64,000 nt of DNA from Branchiostoma floridae (taxonomy: Eukaryota; Chordata; Leptocardii; Amphioxiformes; Branchiostomatidae). Positions 1 to 11,600 of the stretch are shown here, piece after piece (within the stretch, counting starts at the first letter, position 1; the number at the start of each line of letters is the position of its first letter). The translations under genes and the position numbers were made by a program. Location: assembly GCF_000003815.2 (NCBI RefSeq), contig NC_049994.1:4630534-4694533 (forward strand), given 5' to 3'. The notes under the pieces are model-generated. The model did no database searches, was not told the DNA's origin, and worked only from the letters and a program-made list of their open reading frames with translations.

Positions 1-282
1 CACCCTAGCTTTTTGGTGACGCCTCAAGGGTGGAGCCTCATTACCGCTGCTTTCTTCTTACCTATCTGCCTACTTGCCTAAGTGTTCAGGCCAGGGACAG
101 CTTTCTTCTCACACTAGCCTCAAATCTATGTGGCTTTGAACTACATCTTTTAGACCACGTTGCTGATCTCACTTCGAAGCTTCTTAGCTTGTGCCTACCT
201 TTCCTGTAACACACCTGCTTGTATTGTTGTCACTGGCATTGTTCAGAAAATCCCTGAGTGTAGTGTGTCCTATCACCATCCA

Positions 283-606
283 GGGTTGGACAAGTTTTCT
301 AAAATTCACTTGTCTTATTTCACTTGTCTGGACATTTAAATGACATTTGTCTAAGTATTTTTAATTCCATCAATGGAATTCTTTTATTGTTGGCTCTATT
401 TTTCTGTGTTGACCAATGCATGATGCTATGACTATGAGAGGTAACAACAAGTACAGTTGTATATCAAAATCTCTATCATGGAAAAATCTTACCTGACCAC
501 TCGGACAGGTGGGCTAGGACATGCACTTGTGGCTGACTTGCCCGATTAGCACTTTCAGTTCACTTGCCCTGGACATTATGTGGCTAGTGGACTTGTCCAA
601 ACCCGC
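283..606. repeat. Possible inverted-repeat element
   Basis: GGTTGGACAAGT near 283 is mirrored by ACTTGTCCAAACC ending near 605. The interior repeats short ACTTGTC/GACAAGT words. No target-site duplication was found. Bases 1-282 and 607-1039 show nothing I can assign, apart from chance reading frames. Confidence 0.3.
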
Positions 607-1039
607 CATCTATTCTATGTTGTCGTCTTCTGCTTTGTCCATGTGCCAGCTACATGTACATGATCATCAGTACAATGTAGTATGTTGGTGGCTACCATGA
701 TTTTACAATGTCTTTGCATCCTTTGCTACACTGTTGAGCTCCTGTTGATAATTATCTGAACCTTAAAGCTTCCGTCTGTCAATTTCCTGAATTCTGTCTA
801 GATGACATGGTGACTTTGGTACATAATATGCATGGAATTTCTCTAACGCTTATAAATCAGTTGTCATATCATGAGCATTTCCTGATTCAGCCCGTATGTA
901 GCTGCTGCTTCATGGGCCTTGCTTTCGTCCGTCTCACCTGAGGGAAAATGTTCCTGTGTACTGCAGGGTGTCCGGGAAATCATGAACCGTATGGCTTCCT
1001 TCCTCATAATTAGGAGACATGAAGTAGCATGTCGCTTTA

Positions 1040-1403
1040 CAGGGCTCGAAATACTGGGTGCATGTGCACCCAGGTGCACCCAAAATTGGAGCTGTGCACC
1101 CAATTTTTTTTCAGTGGGTGCACAGGGTGCACCCAAATATTTTCTTAGGTTTATGTATGGAAAGATATCAAGTATACTAGTATACATCATATTCTTGACA
1201 TCTAAGTGTTAGAAAGATAATAAAAATGTCTGTCATGTTAGTTGTTTAAGAACTTGATAGCTTGTAAATAAGTTTTTTTTTATTAGGCTTTTTTGACATT
1301 CTACTTAAATTTAAGTGGTGCACCCAAAAAGTTTTTGGTGCACCCAATTTTTTAAACTGGGTGCACCAGTGCACCTAATCCCCAAATCGGATTTCGAGCC
1401 CTG
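1040..1403. mobile_element. Short inverted-repeat DNA transposon (GGGTGCACC family)
   Basis: Terminal repeats CAGGGCTCGAAAT and ATTTCGAGCCCTG, with CTTTA on both flanks (1035-1039 and 1404-1408). The interior is full of GGTGCACCC words in both orientations and so can fold on itself. A truncated relative lies at about 7555-7812. It carries no coding capacity. The 5-bp flank match is shorter than the 8 bp of clear hAT relics elsewhere in the window. Confidence 0.7.
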
Positions 1404-1898
1404 CTTTAGAATGTAGTGATCTGATTTCACTGTGCATATGGTAACTGATCTGAATATATACTAGATGCTCATAAATATAGACAAAAGGCTGATGATCTAG
1501 TCTCTAAGAGTCTTTATTCTTTCTTTATTCTTTATTTTGTTTGACCAGGTAAATACACTGAATACAGTCTAATCTCAGATTCCTTCAGTTTCAAATCAAA
1601 TCTTGTCTCCCTTTTAGCAATATGAATCAGGCAAATTTGTGAACTCACTGAACTGTATTTTTATTTTGCTGGAATGAGAATAACCTTGCAAGAGATTGCC
1701 TGTCTTCTTACATATAAACATGCATGTATATTTCAAGCAGTTGAGTATAGATGGACATAGTGCATGTATCTATTACAGGATGAGATGACAGGAAATGCAT
1801 AGAATTTATAAACATATTAGATGGAAGAGAGATGGATCCATAATTTCATTGTCTGCCTTGAACTTGTTTTCAATGAATGTTTTTCCTTTTTATTCCAG

Positions 1899-2627
1899 AA
1901 GGTCTGGGCAGCAGTGTGTTCCTGCGTCCATGATTGGCTTTGGTCAGCAAGTGTCCAGTGGGAATCCACAAACTTTTGGAAGGCCCCCCAACCAGACATC
2001 CCAGCCGCCTACTCATTGTACAAGGCCCCCTAACCCTGTGGAGTATCTGCCTCACATTGCTTCTGCTCAGCACAGATTCCTGCCACCGCCGGGCACAGGG
2101 CCCCTTATGTACCCAGGAAATATACATGCTCAGAGTGGACCAAGGCCCCCAATCCAGCCAGCCTTTTTGCCGCACCCCTATCCGATACCTGCCTACCCTG
2201 TCCAAGTTCTACCGCCAAACATTCGTCCTAACGTCCAAGTATCCGGTGCAAACCAGCAATACCCTGCACAAGTTCCTGGCCCTCCAGTTAGCTTGAACTG
2301 TAGCATTGCGGACTCCCATTCCGCCATGGAGCCGAGATTCCCCACGAAAGGTGTGCGTACGCGCCCCCTCCGACATCGTCCAATGACCTATCAGCCCTTC
2401 GTTCTGCCCATGCACTCAGCACAGCACCCCCCTCCAAGCAGGTACCCCCCTCCCATGCAGCAGTTCCCCCCCACCAGTGCACCACCCCCTGCTTCCTACC
2501 ACCCCCAGAGTTACCCGAACACTCCCCCCTACACTGAGCCTGACTGTGCCAAAGAACAGAGCGGATCCAACTGGGGGGCAGGCTGGGAAGACTGGGAAGT
2601 AACCGAGTTGAAGAAAAGTCTGTACAG
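1899..2627 (+). CDS. Proline-rich exon of the RING ligase gene
   Basis: The acceptor is TTATTCCAG before 1899 and the donor is CAG|GTAAGG after 2627. The exon enters with the third base of a split arginine codon and leaves in phase 2. The product is rich in Pro, Gln, Tyr and Ser, with repeated RPPN and PPP patches and no clear fold, so it is probably a disordered linker. The last residues ([15 protein letters not shown]) are charged and helical and lead into the next exon. The open frame extends upstream through the intron, but the splice site defines the real start. The preceding exon was not found in bases 1-1898. Confidence 0.8.
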
Positions 2628-5600
2628 GTAAGGTGCCGCTTTGTTTGGTACCATCAGCTTTTAAGTTTTATAAAACATACCAATAAGGCCATATTGATTT
2701 GATTGTATGGATGACGTCCCACGTGCATCAATTTTCTGCCATTTCCAAAAGTAAATGAAAGTAGTAACCACACTGTAAATCATACAAAGTAGCTTCAATA
2801 TAAGCTAATATATGCCGTTGATTGCAAAAGCAAATATTGGAAAACGTAAAGGAATATCCCAAGATCATAAAAGGTGAGAAAGAACAAAAATGAAGAATCT
2901 ATTGTTCGGTATACTACAGTCAAACCTGCCCGAGCGACCACCTCTTCTCAGCGACCACCTGGCCATTTCGACCGCTTTTTCTCGGTCCCGATTTATTTTC
3001 CCATTGACGTAAGCATTAAGCGACCTTTTCTCAACGACCACCTGGCCAACGCGACCGCGACCGGCCCAAATTGGGACCCATAACGACCGCATCATTTTCA
3101 AAATTGAGGTTTTCATCGATTTTTGATGATAACTAGCACGATTTTGTGCCAAAATCGGCCAGTTTTCGTCTGATTTTGGGGTTAAATTTACAGTTTACAG
3201 TGTGCCTGTTGTATTTGAGATTAAAGTCCTCGCTTCTTTGCGTGCGTGCAGTGTGCTTGCTTTATGCCATTAAGCACAATGGAAACCATTTATACTTTCC
3301 ATGGGTATGTTTTGAGTCAATACTCTTCTCAGCGACCACCTGTCCAAACCGCTTTTTCCCGGTCCCCCGGGTGGTCGTCTTGGGCAGGTTTGACTGTATA
3401 TTCTTTGTGTCCAGTCATATGTTCAAGCTTCCTCGGACTACTTAGATTTCATAATGAAGGCAACTTCTTTTTTGTCAACCTTTTTTTTTACTCGCACACT
3501 CGCTCGCTTCAGTTTTGGGGTTTTGATTATATAGATGATTGTCATCCATATAATCAAATCAACACGGCCTTATTACTAGTTATGCATCTATTCATTTCCC
3601 ATTATGACAATAGATAATATTGGGTACCAGAAGTACAGAAGTTTGAAATTCTTCTTCCATCTTCAATCAACAGAGAGTTTGCGACCCTGCTGTCCAGCCA
3701 TGGCCCCCTAGGTGAGAGGGATCAGCCTGTGTTAGGACTCTTCATGGGGATGCCTACAGAAGCAAGGCAACTCATCAAGGTAAGTCTAGTCTTCTTTATA
3801 CATTGTGGTCTGGATTAGGAGTGGGTACAAGTACAGAAATTTCAGGTATAGGTCCGCTTCAGGTACAGAGGATCAGGTACAGGTCTGGACCTGAAACTGG
3901 ACCTAACATTATATTGTAAATGGGTGATACCAGGGTTGTAGCCAGCACCCGTCCTTCAGTCCTTTGAAGGAATTCTGCAGCTGGGGACTGAAAAAAAAAT
4001 TGCCCATTCTGTCCTCTGTAATGGACAAAAACTATATGTAAAGTCAGTAAAGATATAAAAAACGTCTTCTTGTGTAATTTTTCACCAAAGCAGATGAACA
4101 GCTTAGTCTACCAGCAAAATCTACACCTCAAAATGCAGGAAATTGGGTTTCAGAGGGTCTAGATTTCAAAAATTTTCAGGGGAGTATGCCCCCGGATCCC
4201 CTTAGGAACGTTATGCCTTCGGCTCGACGTCTCGTTCTTTCTGATTCAAAATCGAGGGGACTGAAAATGATTTCAGGCTGGCTACAACCCTGGGTGATAC
4301 TAAAAAAAACAATGGTCCATTTTGCTACAAATGAATCTGTTTGGTGGAGTATCTGCTACCCACTTGCATTTTAAAATCATGTAATAAACACTTAGTTTGT
4401 AGAAACTTTGTAGAAATGATCCACCCCTAGTCAGAATTCATGAACTAGAAAGTAGTGTTTGTGTGTGTATGTTTGTTTGGATGGACAGTGTAACTGCAGT
4501 AGGTCTGGATGGATCGTCTTCATGTTTGGTGTGTGGGTAGATTTAGATGAGACCTCGAAATGATTGGATTTTGGGCCCCATACTAAATAATAGTGACTTT
4601 TTCAAGTACTGCAGCAGAACGTCCAGTTATGGTATTCTATTATGTTATTGCATTAACACTCCCTTTGCGCTTGAGGCTGTGACCATTGAGCGACTGATAT
4701 TAGATTGCTTAACAAATCGCATACGCTCCATTTTCCAGCTATAAAATAGCAAGGCCCAAACACATCCAATTTTGGACACTCAATGGTTGCGTAGTGATTG
4801 CAGTGTAGTGGAAAGGGCAGTTTGCCCCTACCCTTTGGGGATGGGACATGGAATAAGTCTGCCTTTAAAGTCCTGATATTACATTTTGTATCTTGCATTT
4901 AAGCTATATGCCAGATATTTGCCAGATATTTGTACCAAGCTATATGCCAGATATTTGTACCAAGTTAACAAACTGTTATGACAGAGAAAATCTCAGTTTT
5001 GCATTCATAAAATCAATCACAAGTTGACAAACTTTATGAAATGCTTGCTTTCTACCTTAAGATGTATTGCTATTCTACTCAACAGGAGTGCGGTGGCGTG
5101 AAGGCCTTCCTGCTCCAGAGCCCAAAGTTCAGTGAGGAGGGGGGGAAGATTTGTCTGTCTGATGAACCACGGACACACGTGGCTGTGTCTTCTGCCGACA
5201 GTGGGCAGGGGAGCTGGGAGAGTAACGCAAGTAAGTTGTCTATAAACCACTACAATCTTATTTTCAGAAAAAATGCTCCTAAACCAGTTGAGTTCACAGT
5301 TCACTGAAGAGTTTATCTTCTATTGGTTGTGTCACAGAGAAGACAGACGCTGTGTACAGTTTTTTTATTGGGGAAATCCCACACCACTTTATGACAAGTA
5401 TAATGAACAGTGGATCACAGCTTGATATCCCATCCTAAGGACTGTGACCCTGGATCTGGTATTAGGCACGATATAGACACAGTTTTTCCCGATATCTGCG
5501 AGCTGACAACCTCTCACCGACAGCTTTTTTCAGTGTCTAGATGGAACTGTAATATGGCCATAAAGATATTGGCAGAATTTCTCCCGAAAGGTCCGGAGCA

Positions 5601-8600
5601 TTCGCCTGATAGCTTAGCAGGGGTCCCCGATAGCTTAGCAGGGGTCCCCGATAGCTTAGCAGGGGACCCCGACAGCTTCCGCGTGTGTGTAGATGCGTCC
5701 TGACTTCGGGAGGGCTTATTAGCATATAACGCGGGCTCATTAGGCTATATAGCTGTTTATGACTGCAAGCGCCACGGGTGTCCCACAGCCAAGATCCCTC
5801 CCTCCAGATCCCTCCCTCCAGATCCCTCCTGACATCTCCACAGATATCGGTAAAAACTGTGTCTAGATTGGGCCTTAGAAGCACATATGGATGTCGCAAT
5901 GTGAGATAATAGGAAGATCTATAATGCTGGCCATAGGTGGTCCTAGCTAGGACAGGGCCACCCCACATATGGTTCTGATAAGAGTTCAATAAAGGGACCG
6001 GACCCCAGGCCTGTCCGACACAGTTCTGACCAAGCAAGCAGCGAGTGTGTGTCTCATCGTATTCTCCCCTACATTTGGTGGCTTGCGGTGTGTTGCCGCT
6101 TTCGAGCGGCCGAACCCGTGCTAAAATGTGCCCTTGGCTCGCCCGCTACCATGTTGCCCGACCGGCCCGCTACCATGATAGACTCTCGAACAACTGTGGG
6201 GTTTCATCCGTCCAGACCCACCAACTACTGCAGTATGGGCCCTGACGGTGTCCAGCTACATCCTTTGTTGGCCAGCTCCCTCTGCGAAGCTTCTTCCACC
6301 AGTAGGGCTGTGTACCTAAATACCCGTACATGTACCGTACCTAAAAAATTGTTTAGGTACAGGTCCGGACCTAAACATCTGTGTACCTGTACCTAAACAA
6401 ACTAAATCACTATTAAACACTACTTTTTAAGACTGCTGGACAAGTAAATCCCGAATCAACAATGACAATGGTAATAATCTTGCAGTTAAAACTTAAGAAA
6501 ACTTGCAAAGAAATTGTTTTGAGATTCAAATATGTAATTCCCCATACAAAGATGACAAGAAAGACAGTTAGCTACATGTTTAACGTACATATACTTGGTT
6601 AAACTTTTTTAGGTACAGGTGCAGGTCCAAACCTGTACCTAAACCCGTGTACCTGTACCTGTACCTGAAATTTGTTTAGGTACACAGCCCTATCCACCAG
6701 TGAAACGCCGCTTCTTGCCGCCGACTCCAGTCCATCCGGCGGGGGCTGCCTTCCACCGCCGTCGCCTACCGGCCCCGCTACTGCCGCCCCCGGCCACCCC
6801 ACTAACAGCTCATGCTAAGCCCGCCATCCCAAAATCAAGGAAGGCCAAATGTAGATACAAATGTCAATTGTCAACGGAAATACACTATGACAATGAATTT
6901 TCATGAAAGCTCAAGTTGTGATGTCTATTTGTCAAGAAGTTAAGAGCTAAATTGCTAAATGTAGTCTTTTGCAGTAGGAATATCAATAAGCAATAAGCAG
7001 TGACAAAGTCAACTGTCAACAGCAACTGAGTGTGGTGCCTCAATTACATTGTGTTAAGAGGTATGTAAAGAATCCAGAGGTTTTGACATGCAGTCATAAT
7101 AGAATTTATTGAAGTTCCTGTTGGATGTTTAGTCAATGTTGCATCAGAATTTCGTCCATTATGATATCTTGTTCCACACTACATTTAGGAAACTATAGCC
7201 TGAATATCATCCTTTGTTTGGCAAACATATATACCCTATACATGTATACAATACATTCTGTCCAAGTGCTTTTCTAACACTGTGCATTTGAATAGTCTCC
7301 TCCAGGCCTACGTGTACCAGTGGCATCAACCCCAATGCCATGGAGTTTGTCCCCAGTGAGTGTTCCTTCAGCGAGGCTAGCTCTGACGACGTGTTTGTGG
7401 AAGGTGAAACATATGAATCAGAACAACCAGGTAAAGATTATGAATATCATGATAGCTAATAGTATATGTTTCTAATATGTTGTGATTCAGTCTATGTGTA
7501 TCCCAACTGTCCATCCAAATTAGCAGGCAGATTTTTTATTCTTCTATCGGCCATCTTTTTGTAGTTTTATGTATGTAAAGATATCAAAGTACAATAGTAT
7601 ACATCATATTCTTAACATCTACATGTAAGTTAGAAAGATATTAAAAATGTCTCTCATGGTACTTGTTTAAGATTTGATAGCTTGTAACTAAGTTTTATTA
7701 TTAGGTTTTTACTTAAATTTAAGTGGTGCACCCAAAATTTTTTTGGTTCACCCAATTTCTTAAGCTGGGTGCACCAGTGCACCTAATCCCAAAAATGAAT
7801 TTCGAGCCCTGTAACTATATAATATATATATATTATGTTTGTAAAATGTATTGATGCAATCTATGTGTATCCCAGCTGTCAATCCAAGTTAGAAGGTAGA
7901 TTTTTTATTCTTCTTTTGGCCACCTTGAATTTGTTTTCCTTCAACCCACTTCTAATTGAAGGAAAGATCCTTACAGAAAATCTGTTTTTCTGTCATCTTG
8001 TGCAAATTTGTGTCAGTTTATTTAAATTTTGAGTAATTCATTCATTTACATGTAGTCTGTCAAGGTTAACTGAAGGGTCTTTAATTTTTTGGTCATATGC
8101 AGCAAACTTGGATGATGGAATAATGAATGAAAGAAGACCTGTACATATATAATATTATGCTCTCTAACAAGCTAAGTACAGGTCAAAGTAGGGAAAAGAA
8201 TGCAGTTTCAAGTGATTCTAAGTACAAGTTGCGTTGGCTTAGACCCTTGATTTGACTGAAGTACACATATTTGAGGTGTTGCTTAGTGCTTCTGTGGTCA
8301 CCTATTCCACTGTTTCTCTGATAGCAACTAGTAATCGGACAATTAATTGATGTAATTATATTTGTCAACTAATTAGAACATACCTATCCACCAAAAATTT
8401 TAAATTCAATCCTTGCATGTAATTTCTTCGTCACAGATTCGGAATCTGCATTCAAGGAGATTGCGACAGCTTACGGTATCCGAGTCACTCGCCCTGAAGC
8501 CTACAGCCTCGAAGACTGCAGCCTTGAGGGTGTATCTGGCGGCTCCCTCCCCGAGGCATTGCCAAAAACTGGACCTTGTGTGTTAGCTGGAGCTGGCGAT

Positions 8601-11600
8601 GCAGTACAAAGTGAAGAGATAGAGGGAGCAGAACACACTTTTGAATCATCATGGGCTGTTGTTTGGGATGAACAGAAGATGTCTGAATTTAGCCATTCTA
8701 CAAGCAATGCTGGAAGCTCACATTGGTCTACTGCCTCAGAACAGCTGGACAGCAATTTAACCATGCCTACAGACTATGAGGACAAGGAGGACTTTAAAGG
8801 TACCGCTGCTGGGGAGCTTGTTGGGGTTGAAAACTCTGAACTTGTTGAAGAAATAACTGTTACGGCAAATGACGATGCCAAGTCACAAAACGCAGACTTT
8901 GCCGTACAGTTAGATAACAAAGGGAAACAGGACTCTGTGAAAGGGAGTGACGTAGTAGTAGAAAGTGATCTGGGAGAGTCTTGTATTGTGGAGGATGAGG
9001 TTGGTGAAAGCAGAAATAGTGATGAAAATCATGAAGCAATTGCCTATGATGACACCATTTCAAAGATGTGCAAGGACGCTGACGAAATGTTGCAGGTGTT
9101 TGATAGATCTAGTAGTTTAGGTTATGACTCATACACGTATACAATAGCAAAAGATGAGAACATATCAGATCAGGTCACTTCTAATGGTGCCATCTCTTTC
9201 CCCAAAGCAGAGGGGAATGCTAACATACCTGAAACTTTAACCCAAACAGAGGATGGAGTCAATGACGCAGAGACAACCATCTCTGAGAACACCTTATGTT
9301 CCTGTGAGAATGCGGTTGGCTTCCCCACCTTTCACGAAGAAACGGCCACCGTCGAGCAATCGTTGGACACATTCTTTCATGATATGCAGCTCAACAAAGA
9401 TGGCAGCAATGACGTACAAGAACACGATGAAACTTGCTGTCAAGCAAACTTCAACGAGAACAATAACAATGTAGACAAGCAATTTTCTACCGAGCAAATT
9501 GCAGAATGTGACACCAACGAAAATGTAGAGATGGGGCATGTTGAGAAGTCATTGATCAAAGAAAGGCTGTGCCAAGCGGAGATGACCAACTACAACCTTC
9601 ATCAAGAACTGAACCAGACAAAAGAAGAACTGAGCTCCAACTTCTCGAAGATGAGAGACTCAGAGAAAGCATTGGGATACATGGAAGAGGAATGCAAGAA
9701 TCTTGAGAAACTGATTCAAGAGAAAGAAGAGAGGTATCAGGAGCTTCAGCAGTACACCATCAAAATGGAGGATAGAGTTAAGAAAGTAGAGCAGGACCTT
9801 AGTGAGATCATGGAAGTCAGCCTTACCAGGGCACAAGAAGTGGAGAAGACTGTGCAAGCTGCTTTGGGAGATAAAAAACAGATCCGTCATCTTGAGGAGA
9901 AGCTAACTGATCTTCAAGAGGAGTTAGAGACTGCTAAGAAGGCACTGAAAACTAAGGAATCTACCACAGAAGCTTCTCCCTTGCAGCTTGTAGCTGTTGA
10001 GAAAGCGCTGACAGAAAAACTGCAGCAAACTGAAAAATGGCTGTGGAACTACGGCAAGGAGATCCCAGAAGAGTTGAAAGACGATAAAGAGCAGGTAAAA
10101 GACATTCAGATGACTGTTCAAGCTGCCATCGTGGATCAAAACCAGATCCACCATCTTCAGGAGAAAGTAATGTCTGGGCTACGAGAGGAGTTAGAAACTG
10201 CCAAGAAGGAACTGAAAGCAAAGGTGTATGCTGCAGAAACGGCGCACTTGCAGCTTGCAGCTGTTGAGAAAGAGCTGACAGAGAAACTGCAGCAAAGTGA
10301 AGCACAGCTGCAGAGTTCCCTTCAGCATAACTGCAGTCAGGATGCTCCAGAAGAGTTGAAAAAGGTCCAGGAGCGGGCGACTCAAGCTAAACTCCAGCTC
10401 GCAGCTGTTGAGAAAGAGCTGACAGAAAAGCTACAGCTTACTGAAGCACATCTGCAGCAACACTGCAGCCAGCCTGTCTCAAAAGATGAAAAGCAGATAC
10501 ACCCACTTCAGGAGATACTATTTACTGTCCTTGAAGAGAAGTTAGAAACTGCCAAGGAAGAAGAAATGTACCAATTGCAGCATGCAGCCGTTGTGAAAGA
10601 GTTGATAGAAAAATTGCAGCTGACTCAAGCAGAGCTGCAGAAGTCCCTGCAGCAATTCTGCAGCCAGGATGGTGCAAACGGAAAACAGATCCATCAACTG
10701 CAAGAGGAAGTAGCTGCTCTTCAAACGGAGTTAGAAACTGCAAAGAAAGAAGAACTATCTAGCTTGCAGCATGCAGCAGTTGAGAAAAATCTGATAGAGA
10801 AACTACAGATTGCTCAAGAAAAGCTACAGAAGTCTTTGCAGCAAAACTGTAGCCAGTTTGTCCTGGAAGATCAACAACAGATTCGCCAACTTCAAGAGGT
10901 ATTAACCACTGTCCTTGAAGAGGAATTAGAATCGGCCAAGGATAAAGAAATGAGTCTTAAGAATCTCAAATCTCGTGAAAAAGTGATCATAGAGAAATTG
11001 GAGCTTGCTCAAGCACAGCTGCAGAAGTCCCTGGAGAAGGATGTTGCAGATGAAAAACAGATTCGTCAACTGCAAGAGAGAGTAACTTGCCATCAAAAGA
11101 TGTTAGAAATTTCAAAGATACACCAAATAGAGCAGTCGCAAGCCATAGCTCGTAGGGAAAACTTGATAGAGAAAATAAAGCTTGGTCAAGCACAACTCCA
11201 GAAGTCTTTGCAGCACAACTGTAGCCAGGACATGTCAGATGAAAAGCAGACACTGCAGGAAAAGGTAACTGCTCTTCAAGAGGAGTTAGAGACTGCAAAG
11301 AGGGAGCTGAAAACCAAGGAAGCTGCTGCAGAAAAGGCACAATTGCAGCATGCAGCTGTTGAGAAAGAGCTGACTGACAGACTGCAGAGTACCGAAGCAA
11401 AGCTGCAGTATTCTATGCAGCAGTACTGCAGCAAGGATGTCCCAGAAGATGAACAAGAGATGCATCAGCTACAGGAGAAAGTTACCGCACTTCAAGAGCA
11501 GTTAGAAACTGCCAAGAAGGAAACAAAGGGGTCTGCTACAAAAGTGTCTCCCTTGCAGCTGGAAGCTGTTGAGAAAGAGCTGACGGAAAAGCTGCAGCAT

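Noticed and set aside
864-1212. Open frames of about 100 codons on both strands
   Set aside because: They run into the repeat-derived 1040-1403 element. The Pro/Cys-rich translation is just the GGGTGCACC repeat.
7301-7321. AG acceptors at 7304-7305 and 7319-7320 for the PAM2 exon
   Set aside because: They do not match the phase of the preceding exon in the conserved frame. GAATAG before 7296 does.
8559-8561. TTG at 8559 as a start for the large coiled-coil frame
   Set aside because: It is an internal leucine codon. The exon begins at 8437 and continues the upstream reading frame.
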